Shown here: positions 8,177 through 15,641 of the stretch, one piece after another
Position numbering within the stretch: the first letter of the stretch is position 1
Layout of the letters: each line of letters begins with the position of its first letter
Source of the DNA: an uncultured Flavonifractor sp.
GTDB taxonomy: Bacteria > Bacillota > Clostridia > Oscillospirales > Oscillospiraceae
Length of the DNA stretch: 40,845 nucleotides
NCBI RefSeq assembly: GCF_944385615.1
Contig: NZ_CALWXV010000020.1
Location: 1-40,845, forward strand
Direction: 5' to 3'
The notes under the pieces: generated by a model
What the model was told of the DNA's origin: nothing
The model's input: the letters and a program-made list of their open reading frames with translations, nothing else
The model's database searches: none
Position numbers and translations under genes: made by a program

Positions 8177-9253
8177 TTGAAACGCTGGTGCGCCCTTTTG
8201 CTGGTCTTGTCTTTGCTGGTCCTGCCGGTATATGGAGCGGAGCCAACCCTCTCCGCCCACTCTGCCATTCTGATGGACCTGGAAAGCGGACGGGTCCTCT
8301 ATGAGAAAAACGCTCGGGAGCGCCGGTCCATCGCCAGCATTACCAAGCTTATGACCGCTCTGGTGGCGGTGGAGCTCCATCCTGATCTCTCATCGGTGGT
8401 AACGGTCAAGCGGGAGTGGACGGGGGCGGAGGGCTCCTCCATGTACCTGAAGCCGGAGGAGGAGTTAACTCTGGAGGCCCTGTTATATGGGCTGCTCCTG
8501 TCCTCAGGCAACGACGCTGCTCTGGCTATCGCCGGGTACTGTGCCGGGGATATAGGGACCTTTGTGGAGGAGATGAACAAAAAGGCGGCCCAGCTGGGGA
8601 TGAACGACACCCATTTCGCAAACCCCAACGGCCTGGACGATCCCCAGCATTACTCCACCGCCGCCGACATGGCCATTCTGGCCCGGGCGGTTCTGGAACG
8701 AGAGGAGCTGCGGGTCATCGCATCCACCCGCAGCGTGTCAATCGCCGGGCGCACCCTGGTCAACCATAACAAACTGCTGTGGCGGTACGAGGGATGTACC
8801 GGCCTGAAAACCGGCTACACCGACGAGGCGGGGCGCACTCTGGTATCCAGCGCCCTGCGGGACGGACAGGAGCTGATCGCTGTCACCCTCAACGCCCCCA
8901 ATGACTGGGCGGACCACGCCGCTCTCTTTGACTATGGCTTTGCTACCTATCCCCGCACGCTGGTAAAAGCGGCGGGGGCGTGGGTGGACATTCCGGTAGC
9001 CAATAGCCTGTGCCGGTTCGTGCGAGCGGGTACGGCGGCGGAGTTTTACTATCCCCTGGCCCAAGGGGAGGAACCAGAGCAAACCATACAGACGCCTCAG
9101 CAGGTGACCGCTCCGGTGCTGGCCGGATTCCCGGCGGGACGGGTGGTTATTACCCTGAATGGGGATGAGATCGCCCAGCTGCCCCTGCTCTATGAGACCG
9201 GAGCGGCCAACAATCTGGCTCCCAAGGGCTGGCTGGCCCGACTGTTCGGATAA
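8177..9253 (+). CDS. D-alanyl-D-alanine carboxypeptidase (DacB/DacF-like PBP5 family)
   Basis: Exported penicillin-binding protein of peptidase family S11 that trims the terminal D-Ala of peptidoglycan stem peptides. A cleavable signal peptide covers residues 1-21 (hydrophobic core LLLVLSLLVLPV, then YGA). The active site is complete: SITK at 54-57 (Ser54, Lys57), SGN at 110-112, and KTG at 211-213. A C-terminal beta domain follows the catalytic domain (about 255-358), as in PBP5, but no clear amphipathic anchor helix is visible. The start is TTG 8177, supported by a near-perfect GAGGTGAT Shine-Dalgarno at 8164-8171. Bacillus has dacB-spmA-spmB after scpAB; here spmA and spmB are missing and rluB follows directly. 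Confidence 0.93.
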   Translation: MKRWCALLLVLSLLVLPVYGAEPTLSAHSAILMDLESGRVLYEKNARERRSIASITKLMTALVAVELHPDLSSVVTVKREWTGAEGSSMYLKPEEELTLEALLYGLLLSSGNDAALAIAGYCAGDIGTFVEEMNKKAAQLGMNDTHFANPNGLDDPQHYSTAADMAILARAVLEREELRVIASTRSVSIAGRTLVNHNKLLWRYEGCTGLKTGYTDEAGRTLVSSALRDGQELIAVTLNAPNDWADHAALFDYGFATYPRTLVKAAGAWVDIPVANSLCRFVRAGTAAEFYYPLAQGEEPEQTIQTPQQVTAPVLAGFPAGRVVITLNGDEIAQLPLLYETGAANNLAPKGWLARLFG

Positions 9254-9271
9254 AACCAAGGATAAAAAAGA

Positions 9272-9300
9272 AGGGGTCTGCCGTTCTACGGCAGGCCTCT
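9272..9300 (+). other. Intercistronic stem-loop between dacB-like gene and rluB
   Basis: A 12-bp stem with two wobble pairs (9272-9283 with 9289-9300, core CTGCCG/CGGCAG) and a 5-base loop. No T tract follows, so it is not a standard terminator. It may mark an RNA-processing or mRNA-stability point just before the rluB ribosome binding site. Confidence 0.4.
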
Positions 9301-9321
9301 CCTGCGGAAAGGAGACTGCCG

Positions 9322-10029
9322 GTGGAGGAACGACTGCAAAAAATTTTGTCCGCCCACGGAATATGCTCCCGCCGGGGGGCGGAGGCCCTGCTGGCGGCGG
9401 GCCGGATTACGGTAAACGGCCGCCCCGCCGCTGTGGGAGACAAGGCCGACCCGGAGCGAGACGACATCCGGGTGGACGGCAAACCGCTGCGCTCCCCTCA
9501 GCGGCGTACTTATCTGCTTCTCAACAAGCCCAGAGGCTATGTGACCACCCTGTCCGACGAAAAAGGCCGGAAGACGGTGGCCGATCTGGTGAAGGACTGC
9601 GGGGCCCGGGTGTGGCCGGTGGGCCGTCTGGACCTGGACTCGGAGGGCCTGTTGGTGCTCACCGATGACGGAGCGCTGACCCAGCGGCTGCTCCACCCCA
9701 GCCATGAGGTGGAAAAGGAGTATCTGGTATGGGTGCGGGGGGATATCGCTGCGGCCCTGCCGGTACTCCGGGGACCCATGGAGCTGGATGGAGTCCCCCT
9801 CAGCCCCGCTCGGGTGGAGCCTGCGGGGGAGGGAAAGCTTTCCGTCACCATCCACGAGGGGCGCAACCGTCAGGTGCGGCGGATGTGCGCCCAGGCCGGC
9901 CTGCAGGTCACCCGTCTGCGCCGGGTACGGGAGGGAGCCCTCACTCTGGGCGGGCTGAAGCCGGGCTGCTGGCGGCCCCTCACTATGGAGGAGTTGGCCC
10001 TTCTGGAACAGGCTCCCGGCAAGATGTAA
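9322..10029 (+). CDS. rluB: Pseudouridine synthase RluB family
   Basis: RsuA/RluB-type pseudouridine synthase acting on rRNA, most likely the large subunit (Bacillus RluB acts on 23S rRNA). An N-terminal S4 RNA-binding domain (RLQKILSAHGICSRRGAEALLAAG, then ITVNG) is followed by the catalytic domain with the signature VGRLDLDSEGLLVLTDDG; catalytic Asp is residue 104. The C-terminal part contains EGRNRQVRRMCA, the conserved RNA-contact motif of the family. The 235-residue length is normal. GTG 9322 is preceded by AAAGGAG about 7 bases upstream. It is the last gene of the scpAB operon, matching the scpA-scpB-...-rluB order in Bacillus. Confidence 0.95.
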   Translation: MEERLQKILSAHGICSRRGAEALLAAGRITVNGRPAAVGDKADPERDDIRVDGKPLRSPQRRTYLLLNKPRGYVTTLSDEKGRKTVADLVKDCGARVWPVGRLDLDSEGLLVLTDDGALTQRLLHPSHEVEKEYLVWVRGDIAAALPVLRGPMELDGVPLSPARVEPAGEGKLSVTIHEGRNRQVRRMCAQAGLQVTRLRRVREGALTLGGLKPGCWRPLTMEELALLEQAPGKM

Positions 10030-10034
10030 CAGGA

Positions 10035-10069
10035 CTTTTTGCAGGAATTGATAGAATTCTTGCAAAAAG
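10035..10069 (+). promoter_or_regulatory. Long palindrome upstream of the rpiR promoter, candidate operator
   Basis: Arms of 15 bases (10035-10049 and 10055-10069) around a 5-base centre GATAG pair with a single G-T mismatch. The outer part reads CTTTTTGCA and TGCAAAAAG, the inner part GAATT and AATTC. No T tract follows on either strand, arguing against a terminator. It ends 5 bases before the -35 of the promoter at 10074-10102, a normal place for an operator. The RpiR-type regulator encoded next is the obvious candidate binder (inference). Confidence 0.55.
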
Positions 10070-10073
10070 GGGA

Positions 10074-10102
10074 TTGCTTTTCTCCCGGAAAACCGCTATG
10101 AT
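10074..10102 (+). promoter_or_regulatory. Sigma-A promoter of the rpiR-cmk-ispH/rpsA operon
   Basis: -35 TTGCTT at 10074-10079 and -10 TATGAT at 10097-10102 with exactly 17 bases between. It lies about 155 bases upstream of the first start codon, giving a long leader. Confidence 0.65.
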
Positions 10103-10138
10103 ATTGATTGCTGAATCTGCGGATGTGCCGCGGCTGCG

Positions 10139-10250
10139 CGGTATTCCACCCATATCCGGTCTGTCCGCCGGAATACCGGGGGATGGGCCGGGATTCTTTG
10201 CGATCAAGGTTAACGGCGTTATGTCTATCAGAAACGAAACGCCGGGAGGT
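10139..10250 (+). promoter_or_regulatory. Structured 5' leader of the rpiR operon
   Basis: Two perfect inverted repeats fall in the transcribed leader. Arms CGGTATTCC 10139-10147 and GGAATACCG 10170-10178 are separated by 22 bases. Arms CGGCGTT 10214-10220 and AACGCCG 10238-10244 are separated by 17. The second stem ends at the first base of the GGGAGGT ribosome binding site (10244-10250), so folding could affect initiation. No known riboswitch consensus is recognised. Confidence 0.4.
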
Positions 10251-10257
10251 ACAGATC

Positions 10258-11127
10258 ATGCCGAAAGATATTCTCTCTACCATTCAATCTGAAATGAATA
10301 CCTTCTCCAAGGGGCAGAAGCTGATTGCCAACTTTATCCTGGAGTCCTACGATAAGGCCGCCTTTATGACGGCCAGCAAGCTGGGCAAGACGGTAAAGGT
10401 GAGCGAATCCACCGTAGTGCGTTTTGCTGCCGAGCTTGGCTACGACGGCTATCCTGCCATGCAAAAGGCATTACAGGAGATGATCCGCAACAAGCTCACC
10501 TCCATCCAGCGTATCGAAGTGACCAATGACCGCATCGGGGACCACGATATCCTGTCCATGGTGATGCAGTCGGACATTGAGAAGATCCGCCTGACCATGG
10601 AGGAGACCGATCAGGCCCAGTTCCAGCGGGCGGTGGATGCCATTGTAGGCGCCCGTCACATCTATATCCTGGGGGTGCGCTCCGCCGCTGCCATTGCCAG
10701 CTTTTTAGGCTTTTATTTTACCCTGATCTTTCAGAATGTGACCATCATCCACACCACCTCGGCCAGTGAAGTCTTTGAGCAGCTGCTCCACATCGGACCG
10801 GAGGATGTGATCATCGGCATCAGCTTCCCCCGTTACTCCCGCCGGACGGTAAAGGCCATGCAGTTTGCCCACGACCGGGGAGCGGAGGCCATCGCCATCA
10901 CCGACAGCGGAGCGTCGCCCCTGACCCCCTATTCCTCTATCACCCTGCTGGCCAAGAGCGATATGGCTTCCTTTGTGGACTCTTTGGTGGCCCCCCTCAG
11001 CCTGGTCAACGCCCTCATTGTGGCCATCGGCCGGAAGAAGAACGACGACCTCTCCCACACCTTTGAGAGCCTGGAGCGGATTTGGGACGAGTATGAGGTC
11101 TACGAGAAGGTGGACGAGAACAGTTGA
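10258..11127 (+). CDS. MurR/RpiR family transcriptional regulator
   Basis: Sugar-phosphate-responsive DNA-binding regulator. The N-terminal helix-turn-helix domain spans about residues 1-77 (TASKLGKTVKVSESTVVRFAAELGYDGY is the recognition region). A SIS sugar-isomerase-like effector domain covers about 120-260 (YILGVRSAAAIASFLGFYF, ISFPRYSRRTVKAMQFAHDRGAEAIAITDS). 289 residues, typical size. ATG 10258 is preceded by GGGAGGT; the frame extends further upstream but through the leader hairpins without a ribosome site. No sugar catabolic gene is adjacent, which is unusual for the family, so its effector and targets are unknown; autoregulation through the upstream palindrome is possible. Its stop overlaps the next start. 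Confidence 0.92.
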   Translation: MPKDILSTIQSEMNTFSKGQKLIANFILESYDKAAFMTASKLGKTVKVSESTVVRFAAELGYDGYPAMQKALQEMIRNKLTSIQRIEVTNDRIGDHDILSMVMQSDIEKIRLTMEETDQAQFQRAVDAIVGARHIYILGVRSAAAIASFLGFYFTLIFQNVTIIHTTSASEVFEQLLHIGPEDVIIGISFPRYSRRTVKAMQFAHDRGAEAIAITDSGASPLTPYSSITLLAKSDMASFVDSLVAPLSLVNALIVAIGRKKNDDLSHTFESLERIWDEYEVYEKVDENS

Positions 11128-12380
11128 GTGAGATCATCGTCATCGGCGGCGGCGCCGCCGGATGTATGGCGGCCCTGGCCGCCGCGGAGCAGGGGGCGTC
11201 TGTCACCCTGCTGGAGCGCAATCCCAAGCTGGGCCGCAAGCTGTACATCACCGGCAAGGGCCGGTGCAATGTGACCAACCACTGTACGGTGCAGGAACTG
11301 CTGCAAAACATCCCTGGCAACAGCAAATTCCTCACCAGCGCCGCCACCCGTTTTCCCCCGGAGGAGGCGGAGGCTTTTTTTGAAGGGTTGGGGGTCCCGC
11401 TGAAGATCGAGCGGGGCAACCGGGTCTTCCCCCAGTCCGACAAAGCTGCCGATATCATCGACGCCCTGCTGCGGGCCTTGCGGAAGGCAAAGGTGGCTAT
11501 TGTTCAGGACCGGGCGGTCAGCCTGACGGTAGAAGAAGAGGACCGGCTTACCGGCGTAACAGGGGAGCAGGGGGAGTACCCCTGCAAGGCGGTGGTCATT
11601 GCCACCGGCGGGGTGAGCTACCCCCTCACCGGGTCCACCGGCGACGGGTACGAATTTGCCCGGGCTCTGGGCCACACCATTGTAGAGCCCCGGCCTTCTC
11701 TGGTGCCCTTGGTGGCAGAGCAGCCCTTCTGCGCCCAGATGCAGGGGCTCAGCCTGCGCAATGTGGCCATCCAGGTAAAGAACAGTAAGAAGAAAACGGT
11801 GTACGCCGAACAGGGGGAGCTGCTTTTCACCCACTTCGGCCTGTCCGGACCGCTGATTCTCAGCGCTTCGGCCCATATGCGCAGCATGGACAAAGAGCAC
11901 TATTTTATTCTGCTGGATCTGAAGCCCGCCCTGGACCAAGAAAAGCTGGACAATCGCCTGCTGCGGGACCTGGGCGAGCAGGCCAACAAGGATTTCCGCC
12001 ATGTGCTGGAGGGATTGGTACCCCGGCTGATGGTGCCGGTACTGTTGGAGCTCACCGGTATCCCGGGAGACTTGAAGGCCAATTCCATTACCAAAGTCCA
12101 GCGGCGGAAGCTGCTGGAGACCCTGAAGGGGCTGCGTATCGATATATCCGGTCCCCGGCCTATTGGGGAGGCCATCGTCACCGCCGGCGGGGTCAAAACG
12201 TCGGAGGTGGACCCCCACACCATGGCTTCTAAAAAGGTCCAGGGGGTCTTTTTTGCCGGTGAGGTGCTGGATGCGGACGCCTATACCGGAGGCTTTAATT
12301 TGCAGATCGCCTGGTCCACCGGCCGGGCGGCGGGACGCGGTGCGGCAGAGGCCGTCCGTCTCACCAAGGAGGCAGAGTGA
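11124..12380 (+). CDS. HI0933/YhiN-type NAD(P)/FAD-dependent oxidoreductase
   Basis: Flavoprotein of the HI0933 family, whose physiological substrate is not established. The N-terminal dinucleotide-binding motif is IIVIGGGAAGCMAALAAAEQGASVTLLERN, and the family signature GRKLYITGKGRCNVTN follows. A middle insertion domain and a C-terminal FAD-contacting segment (GVFFAGEVLDADAYTGGFNLQIAWSTGRAAG) are intact. 418 residues, normal. The proposed start is TTG 11124, overlapping the regulator stop by 4 bp (TTGA), with AAGGTGG about 11 bases upstream. Neighbouring cmk, plsC and ispH/rpsA form one operon; the same flavoprotein-cmk order recurs in Clostridia. Confidence 0.93.
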   Translation: MSEIIVIGGGAAGCMAALAAAEQGASVTLLERNPKLGRKLYITGKGRCNVTNHCTVQELLQNIPGNSKFLTSAATRFPPEEAEAFFEGLGVPLKIERGNRVFPQSDKAADIIDALLRALRKAKVAIVQDRAVSLTVEEEDRLTGVTGEQGEYPCKAVVIATGGVSYPLTGSTGDGYEFARALGHTIVEPRPSLVPLVAEQPFCAQMQGLSLRNVAIQVKNSKKKTVYAEQGELLFTHFGLSGPLILSASAHMRSMDKEHYFILLDLKPALDQEKLDNRLLRDLGEQANKDFRHVLEGLVPRLMVPVLLELTGIPGDLKANSITKVQRRKLLETLKGLRIDISGPRPIGEAIVTAGGVKTSEVDPHTMASKKVQGVFFAGEVLDADAYTGGFNLQIAWSTGRAAGRGAAEAVRLTKEAE

Positions 12381-12381
12381 T

Positions 12382-13062
12382 ATGACCAAGCACAGGAGTA
12401 TTGCCATTGATGGGCCCTCAGGGGCGGGCAAATCCACCTTGGCCCGGGCCCTGGCCAAAGGGCTGGGCTATTTATATGTAGATACAGGGGCAATCTACCG
12501 CACAGTGGGCCTACAGGCCTGCCGGGCGGGGGTGGACCCGGAGAACAGTGAAGCAGTGACCGCCTTGTTGCCCAACCTGGAGATCGGCATGGGCTATGGA
12601 GAGGACGGTGTGCAACGGATGTACCTTAACGGAGAGGATGTGTCTCAGGCCATCCGGCAGCATGAGATCTCCCGGTACGCCTCCTGCGTGTCCGCCCTGC
12701 CAGCGGTGCGGGCCTTCCTGTTGGACCGGCAGCGAAAGCTGGCGGAGGAACACGATGTGGTGATGGATGGCCGGGATATCGGTACTGTGGTGCTGCCCCA
12801 GGCCGATGTGAAGATCTTCCTCACCGCCGCCCCTGAGGCCCGGGCCCGCCGGCGCTGGCTGGAATTGCGGGAGCGGGGAGAAGAGGCCGATTACGACACC
12901 ATACTTCAGGATGTAAAGGACCGGGATGAGAAAGACACCCACCGAGCCACCGCGCCCCTCCGACAGGCGGAGGACGCAGTACTGGCCGACACCACCGAGC
13001 TGGACCTGGACCAGAGCCTTGCGCTGCTGATGAACATCGTAAAGGAGCGGCTGCAGGCATGA
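12382..13062 (+). CDS. cmk: Cytidylate kinase
   Basis: Phosphorylates CMP and dCMP with ATP in pyrimidine nucleotide metabolism. P-loop GPSGAGKST begins near residue 11. The CMP-binding and lid features DTGAIYRTVGLQA, MDGRDIGTVVLPQADVKIFLTA and the arginine-rich RARRRWLEL lid follow in order. 226 residues, typical of bacterial Cmk. ATG 12382 follows AAGGAGG by about 9 bases and starts one base after the flavoprotein stop. An in-frame opening further upstream lies entirely inside the flavoprotein gene and is not used. The stop overlaps the plsC start by 4 bp. Confidence 0.96.
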   Translation: MTKHRSIAIDGPSGAGKSTLARALAKGLGYLYVDTGAIYRTVGLQACRAGVDPENSEAVTALLPNLEIGMGYGEDGVQRMYLNGEDVSQAIRQHEISRYASCVSALPAVRAFLLDRQRKLAEEHDVVMDGRDIGTVVLPQADVKIFLTAAPEARARRRWLELRERGEEADYDTILQDVKDRDEKDTHRATAPLRQAEDAVLADTTELDLDQSLALLMNIVKERLQA

Positions 13063-13655
13063 ACATCATCTACTTTCTGTCCTATCTGGTGCTCTGGCCG
13101 GCCTTCCGCATCTTCAAACCAACCAAGTGTATCAACAAGAGCAACTTTCCCACCGGCGGGGCCCTGCTGTGTGCCAACCATACCCGAATGAGCGACCCCC
13201 TCTTCATTGCCTACGCCCTGGGACTGAAGCATCCCATTCATGTTATGGCCAAGGAAGAGGTCATGCACTGGCCCATCATCGGCTGGATCTTGAAAAAGGG
13301 CGGCATTTTCGGCGTCAAGCGGGGCCAGGCCGACATCGGGGCCATCAAGACCGCTATGAAATACCTGAAGGGCGGGGAGCTGCTGCTCATGTTCCCTGAG
13401 GGGACCCGCCACCAGGACGGCGACTTCGGCGACGCCAAGACGGGGGCCGCCATGCTGGCCACCCGTACCGGCGTGCCCATCGTGCCCATCTACGTCCCGG
13501 CGGAGAAACGTTGGTTCCGTTGGAATCCCGTGGTTATTGGGGAGCCCTACTACCCCCAGACCTCCGGAAAGCGTGCCACTCCGGAGGAGTACCACGCCAT
13601 TTCTGAGAACCTGATGGTCCGTATCGAGGCGCTCCAGCCTCAGGCCGGCCGATGA
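13059..13655 (+). CDS. plsC: 1-acyl-sn-glycerol-3-phosphate acyltransferase
   Basis: Membrane-associated acyltransferase that converts lysophosphatidic acid to phosphatidic acid. The catalytic HX4D motif is His41-Asp46 (NHTRMSD). The glycerol-phosphate binding motif FPEGTR and the later PIVPIYVP segment are present. A short hydrophobic N-terminus (YFLSYLVLWPAFRIF) can anchor it to the membrane. 198 residues, the usual short bacterial form. The start overlaps the cmk stop and the stop overlaps ispH (both 4 bp), so the cmk-plsC-ispH genes are translationally coupled. Confidence 0.95.
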   Translation: MNIIYFLSYLVLWPAFRIFKPTKCINKSNFPTGGALLCANHTRMSDPLFIAYALGLKHPIHVMAKEEVMHWPIIGWILKKGGIFGVKRGQADIGAIKTAMKYLKGGELLLMFPEGTRHQDGDFGDAKTGAAMLATRTGVPIVPIYVPAEKRWFRWNPVVIGEPYYPQTSGKRATPEEYHAISENLMVRIEALQPQAGR

Positions 13656-15595
13656 GGGTGGAGCTGGCCCGGTCCGCCGGATTCTGCTACGGTGTGCGCC
13701 GGGCGGTGGAGTTGGCCGAGCAGGCCGCCCGCAGCGGCCAGCCCTGCGCCATGCTGGGGCCCATCATTCATAACAGCAGTGTGATTGACTATTTGAAGGA
13801 GCAGGGGGTGGCTCTGGTCCAGACTCCCGAGGAGGTGCCTGCCGGTACTGCGGTTATCATCCGCTCCCACGGAGAGGGAAGGGCGGTCCATCAGGCCCTG
13901 GCAGAACGGGGATGCCCCGTCATTGACGCCACCTGCCCCAATGTCTCCCGCATCCACCGGATTGTGGAAGAGGCAGAAGGGGAGGGGCGGCAGGTGCTCA
14001 TCATCGGGATGCCCGACCACCCGGAGGTGGAGGCCATCGCCGGATGGTGTGCCCATCCCGTTGTGCTGGAAGGGAAAGCGGCTCTGACACAGTGGCTGGA
14101 AGAGGACCCGAAGCGGCAGGAGATGCCCATTACCATGGTGTCCCAAACCACCTCCACCCACTTTATCTGGACAGAGTGCGTAAAAAAAGCAAAAAAAGAG
14201 TGTACAAATTTAAAAATTTTTGATACAATATGTAATGCTACGTATAAACGACAGTCTGAGGCCCAGGCGCTGGCCGCCCGAAGCGATGCTATGGTCGTCA
14301 TCGGCGGGCGGGAAAGCTCCAATACCAGACGGCTGTCCGAGTTATGCAAGGCGCTCTGCCCCATGGTGGTTTGGATCGAACGGGCGGCGGAGCTGGAACC
14401 TTCCACCCTGTTTCGGAAGGCTTCTATTGGAATCACTGCGGGCGCGTCCACGCCTGAGTGGATTATAAAGGAGGTCTATGACAAAATGAGCGACGAAAAC
14501 ATTGAGATCGAGGAATCCTTTGCTGAAATGCTGGAGAAATCGATCAAGACTTTAAATACAGGGGAGAAGGTCACGGGCGTTGTCACTGGCATTACGCCTA
14601 CTGAGATCTATGTGGATCTTGGCACCAAGCACGCCGGTTACATACCGGTGTCCGAGCTGACCGACGACCCCACGGTCAAGGTCGAGGATCTGGTAAAAGT
14701 CGGCGATGAGATCGAGACTTATGTCATGCGCGTGAACGACCAGGAGGGTGTTGTCACCCTCTCCAAGAAGCGCCTTGACACCGTGAAGAGCTGGGAAGAC
14801 GTGGAGCAGGCCAAGGAGGATCACACCGTTATGGAGGGTGTGGTCACCGAGGAGAACAAGGGCGGCGTGGTCGTGTCCATCAAGGGCGTGCGCGTCTTTG
14901 TACCCGCTTCCCAGACCGGCCTGCCCCGGGATACTCCCATGAGCCAGCTGGTCAAGCAGAGAGTGCGCCTGCGCATCACCGAGGTTAACCGCGCCCGTAA
15001 GCGCGTGGTGGGTTCCATCCGCGCCGTTGAGGCGGAGGAGCGGGCTGCCAAGGCCGCCGAGGTGTGGGCCAACATCGAGGAGGGCAAGCGCTACACTGGT
15101 ACCGTGAAGAGCCTGACCTCTTACGGCGCCTTTGTGGACATCGGCGGCGTGGACGGCATGGTCCACATCTCCGAGCTGTCCTGGTCCCGCATCAAGCACC
15201 CCTCCGAGGTCGTCTCCGTGGGCGACACCGTGGAGGTGTATGTCATCTCCTTCGACCCCGAGAAGAAGAAGATCTCTCTGGGCATGAAGGACCGTACCCA
15301 GAACCCCTGGGAGATCTTCACCGGCAAGTATCAGGTGGGCGACGTGGCCAATGTCCGCGTGGTCAAGCTGATGACCTTCGGCGCCTTCGCTGAGATCGTG
15401 CCCGGTGTGGATGGTCTGATCCACATCTCCCAGATCGCCGACCACCGCATCGACAAGCCCGGCGACGTACTGAGCGAGGGCCAGATGGTGGACGTGAAGA
15501 TCATCGACATCGACTACGACCACAAGAAGGTCTCCCTGTCCATCCGCGCTCTGCTGGAGGGCGGTCAGGAGGAGTCCGCTCCTGTGGAGGAGTAA
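13652..15595 (+). CDS. ispH-rpsA: Fused 4-hydroxy-3-methylbut-2-enyl diphosphate reductase / 30S ribosomal protein S1
   Basis: Two-function protein of 647 residues. Residues 1-280 are IspH, the [4Fe-4S] enzyme making IPP and DMAPP at the end of the MEP pathway. Cluster cysteines are Cys12 (FCYGVRR), Cys95 (DATCP) and Cys194 (DTICNAT). Substrate-binding His40, His73 and His123 and catalytic Glu125 (HPEVE) are present. Residues from about 303 to 633 hold four S1 RNA-binding repeats starting near 303, 392, 477 and 562, each with the GAFVD/HIS-type core. Such fusions are known in Clostridia. Codon use changes at the junction: the S1 part favours CGC for Arg, as in highly expressed genes. An internal ribosome site and ATG at 14486 could yield S1 alone. 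The start overlaps plsC. Confidence 0.96.
   Translation: MRVELARSAGFCYGVRRAVELAEQAARSGQPCAMLGPIIHNSSVIDYLKEQGVALVQTPEEVPAGTAVIIRSHGEGRAVHQALAERGCPVIDATCPNVSRIHRIVEEAEGEGRQVLIIGMPDHPEVEAIAGWCAHPVVLEGKAALTQWLEEDPKRQEMPITMVSQTTSTHFIWTECVKKAKKECTNLKIFDTICNATYKRQSEAQALAARSDAMVVIGGRESSNTRRLSELCKALCPMVVWIERAAELEPSTLFRKASIGITAGASTPEWIIKEVYDKMSDENIEIEESFAEMLEKSIKTLNTGEKVTGVVTGITPTEIYVDLGTKHAGYIPVSELTDDPTVKVEDLVKVGDEIETYVMRVNDQEGVVTLSKKRLDTVKSWEDVEQAKEDHTVMEGVVTEENKGGVVVSIKGVRVFVPASQTGLPRDTPMSQLVKQRVRLRITEVNRARKRVVGSIRAVEAEERAAKAAEVWANIEEGKRYTGTVKSLTSYGAFVDIGGVDGMVHISELSWSRIKHPSEVVSVGDTVEVYVISFDPEKKKISLGMKDRTQNPWEIFTGKYQVGDVANVRVVKLMTFGAFAEIVPGVDGLIHISQIADHRIDKPGDVLSEGQMVDVKIIDIDYDHKKVSLSIRALLEGGQEESAPVEE
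14201..14229 (+). promoter_or_regulatory. Candidate internal promoter inside ispH
   Basis: TGTACA at 14201-14206 (4 of 6 to TTGACA) and TACAAT at 14224-14229 with 17 bases between, the -10 preceded by TGA (extended -10). It lies in a strikingly AT-rich island (about 14180-14250) where codons such as TTA, ATA, ATT and TTT replace the preferred GC-ending ones. It would make a transcript with the S1 part but no complete IspH. Confidence 0.5.
14467..14488 (+). promoter_or_regulatory. Internal Shine-Dalgarno and ATG for a stand-alone S1 product
   Basis: AAAGGAGGT at 14467-14475 is followed, 11 bases after GGAGG, by in-frame ATG 14486 (Met279). Initiation here gives a 369-residue protein (14486-15595) containing all four S1 repeats, close to the size of free clostridial S1. 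The site falls exactly at the end of the IspH domain. Confidence 0.5.
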
Positions 15596-15606
15596 TTCCG
15601 CATCCC

Positions 15607-15641
15607 AACCGGGGACGCTCTGTGGAGCGTCCCCGGTTTTT
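15607..15641 (+). terminator. Strong rho-independent terminator after ispH-rpsA
   Basis: Perfect 14-bp stem (15607-15620 with 15625-15638), loop TGTG, followed by a five-T run at 15637-15641. Ends the rpiR-ispH/rpsA operon. Confidence 0.92.

Noticed and set aside
6928-8268. Long open antisense frame across scpB, ytfI and gerW
   Set aside because: It opposes three well-supported coupled genes, has no ribosome site, and its composition (His/Gln/Leu-rich) is typical of GC-rich antisense shadows.
10035-10069. The long palindrome as terminator of the rluB operon
   Set aside because: No T run follows on either strand; the outer stem is A/T and it abuts a promoter, which favours an operator, though a 3'-end role cannot be excluded.
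10221-10292. Possible leader peptide starting at ATG 10221 overlapping the rpiR start
   Set aside because: No ribosome site before the ATG, and the start lies in the loop of the second leader hairpin. Weak support.
11100-12458. Long antisense frame over the flavoprotein gene
   Set aside because: Same shadow effect; no recognisable domain and it covers a complete conserved flavoprotein.
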